From assembly GCA_964588705.1 (NCBI GenBank), contig CAZPQV010000089.1, positions 1 through 7,301 of the forward strand: 7,301 bases of DNA, given 5' to 3'. Made by a program: the position numbers and the translations under genes. The notes under the pieces are model-generated. The model saw only the letters and a list, made by a program, of their open reading frames with translations. It was not told where the DNA came from and did not search any database. Source of the DNA: CAZPQV01 sp964588705 (lineage in GTDB: Bacteria > Bacteroidota > Bacteroidia > Flavobacteriales > Weeksellaceae). Numbering within the stretch: the stretch's first letter is position 1; each line of letters opens with the position of its first letter. Shown in pieces: positions 1 through 5,620 of the stretch.

Positions 1-1092
1 TCCGGCTCTGGCTTTCCTTCTGATAAAGTCAATGAATAAATTTTATCCACGCCCTGACCGCTTCTTTCTACCAACCCTGTCTTTTCTAAAATATCGGTAA
101 GCAACCTGCTTCTCGGTGTACTGCTGACGGTAAGAATATTTTCAATATTCACACCTTTAGGAAAGCCACCAGGATTGTTAATCACAATTTTATTAGGAAA
201 CTGCTTTATTACCACTTCACTTGAAATCGTGTAATCGCGGTGCGCCATAGCATTCAGGATAGCTTCACGANNNNNNNNNNTTAAGAACAGGCTGGTTAAT
301 TAGTTTCCAAACTTCGTCCACCGCTTTGAACAAAGGTTGGTCTATCACGACTCTTGAATCAAAATGTATTTGTGCTTCGGAACTTCTGTATTCCCAAATA
401 ATCTTACACTGTGGCAAATGCACATTTAACACCTCTCTTTTTGCCAAAAGGATTAAAGCAGCATAATTCAGACCTTCTTCTGTAAGCAACTTTAAATCAG
501 AAAGCACCTGCTTTTTACTTAGATTTTTAAAGGAAGTATTCTTCTGTTTGATCGCATATTTTTCTCTCAAAGTGGCGAAAGCCTCATCGTCTATCTCATT
601 CAGTGAAAATCCCTCCACTTTTTTAGCTGAAAAATCAGGTTCTTTTTCTGAAAGTATTGCAAACATTTCTTCATCGCTCATATTTCGCAAACTGTCACCA
701 ACCCTCATAAGCGGAACGCCTTCAAACTTCAACATTTTCCCAACTGGTCTGGAAGGAATTTCTGTTACTAAAACCCGCAATCCGTTTTCATCAAATAATT
801 CCTGAATACGCACACGAATATTTAATCTCACATATACTTCATCTTCCAAAGCCCCAATCTTACTATCTCCAAAATTTGTTCCCACCACTTTATGCGGATA
901 AGAATCATCCATTCCCAAAACTAACCTTCCTCCACATTCATTTGCCAATGCAACAATATAGCCAAGAAAACATTTTCGCCTATCCTCCTGTTCAGTATGT
1001 TTTCCACCACTAAAAGGGAAATTATTCTTCGCTTCTTTGAACTCAATTTTATCTTCGGTTTCCTTCAGAAGTTTCAGCTTAGATATTGTCAT
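1..1092 (-). CDS. Schlafen AlbA_2 / GHKL-type ATP-binding protein, 3' end beyond window, interrupted by an assembly gap
   Basis: This gene reads leftwards and runs off base 1. Seen: residues 11-22 carry ETEDKIEFKEAK and residues 48-63 carry ALANECGGRLVLGMDD, the core of the Schlafen AlbA_2 putative DNA-binding domain. EIPSRPVGK and RVGDSLRNMSDEE follow, as in that family. Beyond the N gap (271-280) the frame reads REAILNAMAHRDY, then NNPGGFP, then TPRSRLLTDIL and SGQGVDKI, all typical of the C-terminal GHKL-like (HATPase_c_4) domain of RecG-like or 'putative transcriptional regulator' ATP-binding proteins. The frame before the gap (last whole codon 285-283) and after it (first whole codon 269-267) join only if the missing length is a multiple of three. 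Ten N would create a false stop at 267-265. The ATG at 1092-1090 sits just behind a good -7 box. Family members act as regulators or in phage and mobile-element conflict; the exact role here is unknown. Confidence 0.85.
271..280. other. Assembly gap (10 N) inside the AlbA_2/ATPase gene
   Basis: Ten N lie between the helical stretch ending EVWKLINQPVL and the REAILNAMAHRDY motif. The two coding frames are out of phase across exactly 10 bases, so the run is a placeholder. The family normally has a linker of some tens of residues here, so more than 10 bases are probably missing (inference). Confidence 0.95.
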
Positions 1093-1112
1093 TCAATAAA
1101 TTATTTAATATA

Positions 1113-1120
1113 CAAAAGTA
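1113..1120 (-). promoter_or_regulatory. Candidate -7 box (TACTTTTG) of the AlbA_2 gene
   Basis: Read on the minus strand, TACTTTTG matches the Bacteroidota sigma-factor -7 consensus TAnnTTTG exactly. It lies about 20 bases before the ATG at 1092, giving a very short leader. No convincing TTTG-type -33 element is seen at the expected distance, only AT-rich sequence (TTAATTAATG), so this rests on the -7 box alone. It suggests that the AlbA_2 gene is transcribed separately from the replication cassette that ends at 1256. Confidence 0.4.
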
Positions 1121-1255
1121 TTAAAAACATATGGAGCAGCATTAATTAAAATCTATGCTGGAATTCTGACTCCATTCCATTTTGCAAAAACAAAAGAAAA
1201 TGCTTCCTTACTTTGTTCACTAATTTTTTGCGTTTATGAAAGTGAATTTCCCTTT

Positions 1256-1835
1256 CTAACTCCGTTTATCCCCCGAACTCTCGTCATACCCAAACAAATT
1301 AAACATCTCCCGCATTCTTGATCGTAAACGGTTGCCGTAAATGGATTCAATTTCGCCGGCTGTGAGGTTTGTTGTGAGATGAGTGATGATACCTTTTTCT
1401 TTGAAAATATCGTATCGCGTAAGCAGAATTTCTGCCATTACGTTGCAGTCGTTGCCATAATATTTGGAAGCAGCTTCACTTCCAAGGTCGTCAAAGCAGT
1501 AATTCTTCGGAGTGCGGCTGTAGTTGTAGAGTTTTCCTCGGGAATAGCTTTCGAGGACTTCGTAGCCGGACTGCATAAATTCAGAAACAATTTGGCGAGT
1601 GGAAACCATCAGAAAATTTTTTCTTCCTATCGGTAATTTTCGCATCAGCTGGAAAAGTGTGGTTTTGCCACNNNNNNNNNNTCATTTTTTCAGCTAACAC
1701 TTCGTCTTCAAGAAACCATACCAGTATCCCCTTAATAGTAGCTTTTTCGTTCTCAGGAATTTCGAATTTTCTCCCGATATGGTCTTCTCCTACTTTTTCG
1801 AGCCAAGTTCGAATTTTACGGTAATCATAGTTCAT
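1256..1835 (-). CDS. DnaC-like AAA+ ATPase / helicase loader, interrupted by an assembly gap at Walker A
   Basis: Two open frames flank the N run at 1672-1681 and together make one P-loop ATPase. The 5' part (51 residues, MNYDYRKIRTWLEKVGED to LAEKM) is the usual N-terminal helical segment of this Bacteroidota family. The 3' part begins with GKTTLFQLMRKL, the end of a Walker A motif. It continues with YCFDDLG (Walker B), THLTTNL (sensor-1-like) and YGNRLRSRMREMF (arginine-finger region), as in DnaC and IstB loaders. The frames fit if the missing length is a multiple of three, so the gene is probably intact in the organism. The start chosen (ATG 1835) overlaps the upstream gene by 11 bases; another in-frame ATG at 1862 would add nine residues (MPQPTSPTE). 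The likely role is to load a replicative helicase for an element, paired with the DnaD-like protein encoded just upstream. Confidence 0.8.
1672..1681. other. Assembly gap (10 N) inside the DnaC-like gene
   Basis: The ten N fall between LAEKM and GKTTLFQ, so the first half of the Walker A motif is missing. The flanking frames are not in phase over 10 bases. Relatives carry a short strand and a GPxGxGKT loop here, so roughly 15 residues are likely missing (inference from the family). The two bases left before GKTT (GT) are compatible with a Cys, Gly, Ser or Arg codon before the GKT. Confidence 0.95.
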
Positions 1836-2613
1836 CTCTGTAGGACTTGTTGGTTGAGGCATTGAGGTGATTTGGTTTTGGTAAATTTGGCTGTTTTTCC
1901 GCACTCAGAATAGAACTATTGAATTTCTTTGAATTTATTAACCAGTTTCTCGCCGCAGCTTCCCAGTTTTTCATCTTTGATTTTCCGCCAATGAGCCAAC
2001 CGTTACTTTCGTAGTGATTGAAAAATTTTTCTGCTTCCATTTTTGTGGAATTTTTCTCCAGGAAAAAAAGCTCGACTTCCGAAATGTGCGGCGGAATTTT
2101 CATCAGCATTTTTTTTCTTTTCAAAAGCAAATCTTCGTTATCAAAATTTTTGTCACTACCACAATCTATATTTTGTTTATGGTTTAATATGTTTATATTG
2201 TTTATAGAAGGGGTTAATGCTTGTTCAGAACCTGTATCGATTTTGATACGGACTTGTTCCAATGCCTGTTTGGAAGCAGTTTGTTTCTTGATGTGGTTGG
2301 TGTTCAGGTTCTGAACCTCTGAATTCTCAAAACTGAAAAGATTCACTAAACTTCCTTTGTAAGGGTTAAATGACGGCATGTACTGAATGTATCCAAACTG
2401 CTCAAGTTGTTTAATGCATTTGTGGTAAGTTCCCAAAGCTGAAATCTTGCTGATTCGCATCATCTCACTTCGGGAAATGCTGATTGGATTCCGAAAATGA
2501 TTGAGATTCCAAAACTGAAACAAGGCGTGGTAAAGACTGATGTGCGTAGGATTCAGCCGATCATCATCCAAAATTTTATCGTAGAAGCCTGTGATGTGGT
2601 GGATATAGTTCAT
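1825..2613 (-). CDS. DnaD-like replication initiation / primosome protein with winged-helix N-terminus
   Basis: This 262-residue protein has two folded ends and a polar middle. Residues 1-95 (DDDRLNPTHISLYHALFQFWN, then ISISRSEMMRISKISALGTYHKCIKQLEQFGYI) look like a winged-helix domain of the kind seen in phage and element replication proteins. Residues 96-170 are low complexity, rich in Asn, Lys and Gln. Residues 175-228 (SEVELFFLEK, then EAEKFFNHYESNGW, then MKNWEAAARNWL) match the conserved C-terminal motif of DnaD-like replisome organisers, including the YExNGW and WKxAARNW-type signatures. It starts 7 bases after the HTH gene and overlaps the DnaC-like gene, so the three are probably one operon. 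The expected role is to recognise or remodel the origin and recruit the loader. The family assignment is firm in the C-terminus and inferred for the N-terminus. Confidence 0.72.
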   Translation of the reverse strand: MNYIHHITGFYDKILDDDRLNPTHISLYHALFQFWNLNHFRNPISISRSEMMRISKISALGTYHKCIKQLEQFGYIQYMPSFNPYKGSLVNLFSFENSEVQNLNTNHIKKQTASKQALEQVRIKIDTGSEQALTPSINNINILNHKQNIDCGSDKNFDNEDLLLKRKKMLMKIPPHISEVELFFLEKNSTKMEAEKFFNHYESNGWLIGGKSKMKNWEAAARNWLINSKKFNSSILSAEKQPNLPKPNHLNASTNKSYRDEL

Positions 2614-2620
2614 ATTGAAT

Positions 2621-2878
2621 TTATTTTTGTTCTAACATTTTTTCGATGTCTTGAAAACTGTAATACATTGTTCCGCCAACTTTAGTGTAGCGTAAGTGAC
2701 CATTAATTCGCAGTGTTTGTAATGTTCCGGAAGAGATTTTCAAGAGCTTTCTTACTTCTGCGGATTTTAACCACTGTTTCTGTTCCGGTGTTTTGGCGTT
2801 GAAAATTTTCTGCAATTCTTCCAACAGTTCTTTTTTAAATTCTTTGAGGTCTTCCTTTGTAATAATTTCGACAGGCAT
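2621..2878 (-). CDS. Small helix-turn-helix (HTH_17, excisionase-type) DNA-binding protein
   Basis: This 85-residue protein has a charged helical N-terminus (residues 7-27, KEDLKEFKKELLEELQKIF), probably a short coiled coil for dimerisation. It is followed by a MerR/excisionase-type winged helix: WLKSAEVRKLLKISSGTLQTL (36-56), NGHLRYTKVGGTMYY (59-73) and SFQDIEKML (74-82). The pattern of helix, turn, helix, then a wing with RYTKVGG is characteristic of HTH_17 proteins on Bacteroidota integrative elements, plasmids and prophages. It is the first gene of the leftward cassette. Upstream lie tandem 10-bp repeats, which are natural candidates for its operator. Whether it acts as excisionase, repressor or origin-binding protein cannot be told from sequence. 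Confidence 0.85.
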   Translation of the reverse strand: MPVEIITKEDLKEFKKELLEELQKIFNAKTPEQKQWLKSAEVRKLLKISSGTLQTLRINGHLRYTKVGGTMYYSFQDIEKMLEQK

Positions 2879-2893
2879 GTTTTATTTTTTTGA

Positions 2894-2924
2894 CAAAGGT
2901 CTCGCTTTGAACAAGCTGAAACAA
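2894..2924 (-). promoter_or_regulatory. Weak candidate promoter of the HTH-DnaD-DnaC cassette
   Basis: On the minus strand, TTGTTT (2924-2919) is followed, after a 17-base spacer, by GACCTTTG (2901-2894). The latter keeps the TTTG of the TAnnTTTG -7 box but has GA instead of TA. The position, about 15-20 bases before the HTH start codon, is sensible. The match is imperfect and could be chance. Confidence 0.25.
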
Positions 2925-2952
2925 TAGTATTGAAGGGGTTTGGTCTAATTAA

Positions 2953-3022
2953 GACTATTCTGGACTATTCTGGATAGCTCGAAAGTCTAAAAAAGAATGA
3001 TTTGGACTATTTTGGACTCTTC
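2953..3022. repeat. Tandem 10-bp iteron-like repeats (GACTATTCTG)
   Basis: GACTATTCTG occurs twice in direct tandem (2953-2962 and 2963-2972). A second pair, GACTATTTTG (3005-3014) followed by the partial unit GACTCTTC (3015-3022), lies 52 bases further on, close to five helical turns. Related inverted-orientation fragments (GGTCTAATT at 2942-2950, AGTCTAA at 2984-2990) flank the pairs. The ten-base period puts the copies on one face of the helix, as for operator or iteron arrays. They lie about 75-145 bases before the HTH gene. Confidence 0.6.
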
Positions 3023-3072
3023 AACCTCAATTTTTAGAAAAACAGAAAAACAAGTTCCGCCGTTTTTTCTAC

Positions 3073-3089
3073 CCTTTTTGAAAAAAAGG
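3073..3089. repeat. Small perfect hairpin next to the long hairpin
   Basis: CCTTTTT and AAAAAGG form a 7-bp perfect inverted repeat with a three-base loop. It abuts the left arm of the longer hairpin. On the minus strand its T run follows directly after the long stem, so it may simply be the U tract of a terminator rather than an independent element. Confidence 0.4.
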
Positions 3090-3147
3090 CAAGATCGTCT
3101 TTGTAGATGCAACTTGAAAAGTTTGTATGTACAAAGACACATCTTGC
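3089..3147 (-). terminator. Long imperfect hairpin followed by a T7 run on the minus strand (terminator-like)
   Basis: The arms 3089-3113 and 3121-3147 pair over about 22 positions around a seven-base loop (TTGAAAA). The outer seven bases (GCAAGAT/ATCTTGC) are perfect. After a small bulge there is a second perfect block including GTCTTTGTA/TACAAAGAC, and the loop-proximal part has a mismatch, a G-T wobble and a one-base bulge. On the minus strand the stem is followed at once by CCTTTTTTTC, the arrangement of an intrinsic terminator. It could end leftward transcripts from the TPR-AraC gene (stop at 3453), though it lies about 300 bases downstream. The stem is unusually long and modest in GC for a terminator, so a small RNA 3' end or an origin hairpin are alternatives. 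Confidence 0.5.
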
Positions 3148-3246
3148 AGAAAAAGAAAATTGACTTTAAAACGATTTAAAAAACAATGAATCTGTCTTTT
3201 TTTACAGGGTTTTGCTTTTGAAAAGAAAAATAAGTGGATGCCGTTT

Positions 3247-3384
3247 GATAGGTGCCATCTTTTTGTGCAGATCTTACCAAAAGGTGTGCTTTTTTTCTAC
3301 TAATTTAAACCAACCTATCTCTTTTTTGTGCAGGTTTGGAGTTTAGGTGTAGTTATTTTACGCACGTTCTGTTTTTGGGTGTAG
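3247..3384. repeat. Cluster of short direct and inverted repeats
   Basis: TTTTTGTGCAG occurs at 3260-3270 and again at 3323-3333, 63 bases apart. Near each copy lies one half of a perfect 7-bp inverted repeat: GATAGGT at 3247-3253 and ACCTATC at 3313-3319. GGTGTAG occurs at 3346-3352 and 3378-3384, each within a T-rich context. The pairing could fold 3247-3319 into a stem with a large loop. No coding frame explains these motifs, and their function is unknown. Confidence 0.4.
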
Positions 3385-3452
3385 CAATTTGGCTCAGCGC
3401 AAACAATTGTCTGGTGAAAAGCACCCCACCAAAAGAAATAAAATCAAAAATT

Positions 3453-5071
3453 CTATGACTTCAAACCATCAAGATAAACCCGTGGTGTAACACCGAATTT
3501 GTTCTTAAACTCTTTAATAAACATTTCCTGATTGGTAAAACCAAGTTGAGAGGCTATAGTATTAAGGTTCTGCGAAGAAAAGCTAGATTCTGAAGAAAGA
3601 GTTTCAAAAAGGTTCAATCGTAAGTCTGAAAGATATTCGTTAAAATTTTTGCCGGTTTTAGTTTTTATAATTTGTGAAAGATACCTCTCATTAGTTCCAA
3701 ACTTATTGGCAAGCAGGGAAAGTTTAAGACCTTTTTCGGTATATTGCTTTTCTTCTTCAAAGGTCTCAAGGCGGCTTAATATCTGCTTCACCGTTTCTTT
3801 ATTGATGGGTTTATACAAATCGTAATCAATAGCCGGCTTAGCCATTGCAACATTTACGTGTTGATCTTTATGATTAACCGCTACAGGTTTATTTTTGTTT
3901 TTTAAATAGGCAAAAATTCCCACACCTAACAACCCCATTACCAAAATTCCGACGCCATATTTTAAAAGGTTCTGTTGGGTTTGTTTTTCATTTTCAGCAA
4001 TGAGATTCGGGGTGTCGAATTCTTTGTGCATTTTTGCGCTAACTTCACTGACGCTTTTATGAAGATCCTGATCAATTTTCAAAAGCTTTTCAGTATAAAT
4101 AAGCTGTTTTTCTTTGTCTCCTTTTTGTTTATAATATTCAATGATTTTTTCGAAAGTTGGTCGAAATTCGGGGTAGAGTTTTCCGGTAGAATCATAGTCT
4201 GCATCGATAAGCTGAAAATAGGTCATTGCTTTTTCATAATTTCCCAATTGCCGGTAGCTCATTCCCAGGTAAAATTTCTCGGTAAGATGTTTCCAGTTGT
4301 CGTTATAACTCTTCAGTGCAGTCTCTAGTTTTACAATAGCATTTTGATAATCTTTCTGAAAATAAAAATCTGTGCCTTCTGAAGAAACAAAATAGGGGTA
4401 ATAATCACTGAGATCCTTTTCCTTACTGATAAAATTTTTACCTTCTGCAATTAGCGTTTTATTCTCATCAAACTGATTAAGTTTTGTATTTGTATCTATT
4501 AAACCAATCAAAGAGTACATGTAATAATGCCGATAATCATTATCATCTTCAATCGCCAGCTGATTTCGAAAATAATCCAATGATTCGCTTATCCATTTTT
4601 TTGCTGAATGATAGTCTTTTAAAAAAATTTTGATATTTCCAATATTATACTTAGAAGAATTGGTGCTGAGCTGGTTGTTCGCAGTCTTATAATATTTTAG
4701 TGCAATTAACGCATGCTCCAAAGCTTCATTATAATTTTCTAATCCTTGGAATGTAGCACTAATGGCTTCATAGGCCTCGCCAATTTTATTGTCATCTTTT
4801 AACTTTATAGCGGAAGAAATCAAACTGTCTTTATATGCAAATTGATGCTGAGGTAAAGAATAATTATTCAAAAGCATGTAACCATTGAAAACTTCAACTT
4901 CATCATTATTTTTTTTAGCAAGAGCAATATATAATTTAGATTTTTCAAAAGATTTTTCTCTGTCATTTTTCAACGCCACAATCTCAGATTCCAATTTTTC
5001 AAAGTCTGTTTTCTGAGCTTTTAAGAAAAAAAGGAACAAAATGAGATAAAATATATAAGTTTCTTCAACAT
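3453..5071 (-). CDS. TPR sensor with transmembrane segment and C-terminal AraC-type HTH; apparent frameshift in signal peptide
   Basis: The order of parts is a signal peptide, an all-helical TPR-like periplasmic region (for example YEAISATFQGLENYNEALEHALIALKYY split over two helices, and KFYLGMSYRQLGNYEKAMTYF), one membrane helix (KYGVGILVMGLLGVGIFAYL), and a cytoplasmic AraC-type domain at the C-terminus. That domain carries LSLLANKFGTNERYLSQIIK and LNTIASQLGFTNQEMFIKEF, ending FGVTPRVYLDGLKS. This is a common one-component membrane regulator in Chryseobacterium relatives, sensing outside the cytoplasm and binding DNA inside. Start choice: the long open frame extends to a TTG at 5147 with an odd N-terminus. 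An ATG at 5071 gives MLKKLIYFISFCSFF, an ideal signal peptide, but in the neighbouring frame. Adding one T to the T7 run (5026-5032) joins it to FLKAQ and the rest. This may be a sequencing error, a phase-variable tract or a real lesion. The gene is divergent from the lipoprotein genes. Confidence 0.85.
5026..5032 (-). other. T7 homopolymer (coding strand) at the apparent frameshift in the signal peptide
   Basis: Seven A on the plus strand read as seven T on the coding strand, followed by C, within codons for the hydrophobic core of the signal peptide. With seven T the ATG frame from 5071 stops after 16 codons at TAA. With eight T it continues as SFFFLKAQ into the TPR frame, placing a plausible signal peptidase site just after LKAQ. 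Confidence 0.7.
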
Positions 5072-5147
5072 TTAAAGAGAAAATTTCGTCTAAAAATACT
5101 AAAAAAATAAATTTTAACACGAAAATTTTAATCGGATTGATTATCAA

Positions 5148-5363
5148 TGTGTTATTATTTATTTTTCTGATTTTGACAGCTAAAATATTTAATATGACAA
5201 CTCAAATTTCAGCTATACACAATTAAAAATCGTCCCCAATTTTTTTTTCAGGAAAACAGTTTTAGATTTATCAAAAGATCACGGGAGAGATATGTTGGGC
5301 GCATTAATAAACAATCTTTCTTGCAGCTGCATGTGAAATTATTATTTAATAAAATTTTATCAC
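5148..5363. promoter_or_regulatory. Divergent intergenic region between the regulator and the lipoprotein genes
   Basis: This AT-rich spacer must hold promoters for both directions. No exact TAnnTTTG box was found on either strand; TAGATTTA (plus, near 5263-5270) is the nearest match. It contains a T9 run (5240-5248) and two palindromes listed separately. An AraC-type regulator commonly binds in a spacer like this one, but that is inference. Confidence 0.35.
5322..5352. promoter_or_regulatory. Two palindromes upstream of the lipoprotein gene, possible operator
   Basis: TGCAGCTGCA (5322-5331) is a perfect 10-bp palindrome. TTATTTAATAA (5342-5352) is a perfect inverted repeat around one base. 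Both lie within 45 bases of the ATG at 5364, in the leader or promoter of the small lipoprotein gene. The first stands out because its GC-rich core sits in very AT-rich surroundings. Confidence 0.3.
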
Positions 5364-5540
5364 ATGAGAAAAATTATTTTTTGCATTTCAGTTGTTTCTT
5401 TGTCTACGCTGTCTTCCTGTAGAAATGAATTTACTGAAGACGAGACTATAGAAACCAAAATAAATTCATCCGCTACTCCAGATAAAATCGTGGAGGCCAA
5501 TTATGAAAAACAACCAGTAATTATACCACCAAAAAAATAG
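5364..5540 (+). CDS. Small predicted lipoprotein (58 residues)
   Basis: The frame begins MRKIIFCISVVSLSTLSSC, a basic start, a hydrophobic core and a lipobox (LSSC) with the acceptor Cys at residue 19. This predicts export and lipid anchoring. The mature part is only about 40 residues: acidic (RNEFTEDETIETK), then SSATPDKIVEANYEKQP, and a Pro/Lys tail (VIIPPKK). No domain is recognised. It sits 80 bases before the preferred start of the large lipoprotein gene, in the same direction, so the two are probably cotranscribed. The mature starts resemble each other (CRNEF here, CRGEF in the neighbour), hinting at duplication or a shared sorting signal. The function is unknown; it may be a partner or accessory of the neighbour. 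Confidence 0.75.
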   Translation: MRKIIFCISVVSLSTLSSCRNEFTEDETIETKINSSATPDKIVEANYEKQPVIIPPKK

Positions 5541-5620
5541 TTAAACCTTAAAATTAATTTTTTATGAAAACAAAATTTACAAAAAAATACGATGATTATC
5601 AAAACTATATAATAACGTAT

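Larger units (their letters stand above)
2879..3452. other. 574-base gene-free region between the replication cassette and the TPR-AraC regulator
   Basis: No convincing coding sequence is seen on either strand. A plus-strand frame at 2997-3179 (60 codons) is rich in Lys and Phe, lacks any domain or promoter, and runs straight through the iteron repeats and the large hairpin. The region holds the 10-bp tandem repeats, a small A/T hairpin, a long imperfect hairpin and several short direct repeats, each listed separately. It probably contains regulatory or replication signals and may also hold the edge of the mobile element; no attachment site could be identified. Confidence 0.6.

Noticed and set aside
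2953..3022. CRISPR array
   Set aside because: The repeats are only 10 bases, in tandem, without spacers of regular length and without cas genes nearby.
2997..3179. Plus-strand 60-codon open frame
   Set aside because: It runs through the iteron repeats and both hairpin arms, has a composition typical of random AT-rich translation, and shows no recognisable motif.
3412..3434. Possible terminator hairpin (TGGTG...CACCA) just after the TPR-AraC stop
   Set aside because: Only about five pairs form, and no T run follows on the minus strand.
3975..4328. Plus-strand open frame inside the TPR-AraC gene
   Set aside because: It is antisense to a clearly coding region with recognisable domains; its Phe-rich translation is the usual shadow.
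5072..5147. TTG start at 5147 as the true N-terminus of the TPR-AraC protein
   Set aside because: The extension is rich in Phe and Ile with a charged break between two hydrophobic parts, and an ATG with an ideal signal peptide exists one frame away.
5564..5620. Earlier ATG (5564) for the large lipoprotein
   Set aside because: It would put 19 polar residues before the signal peptide, pushing the hydrophobic core too far from the N-terminus.
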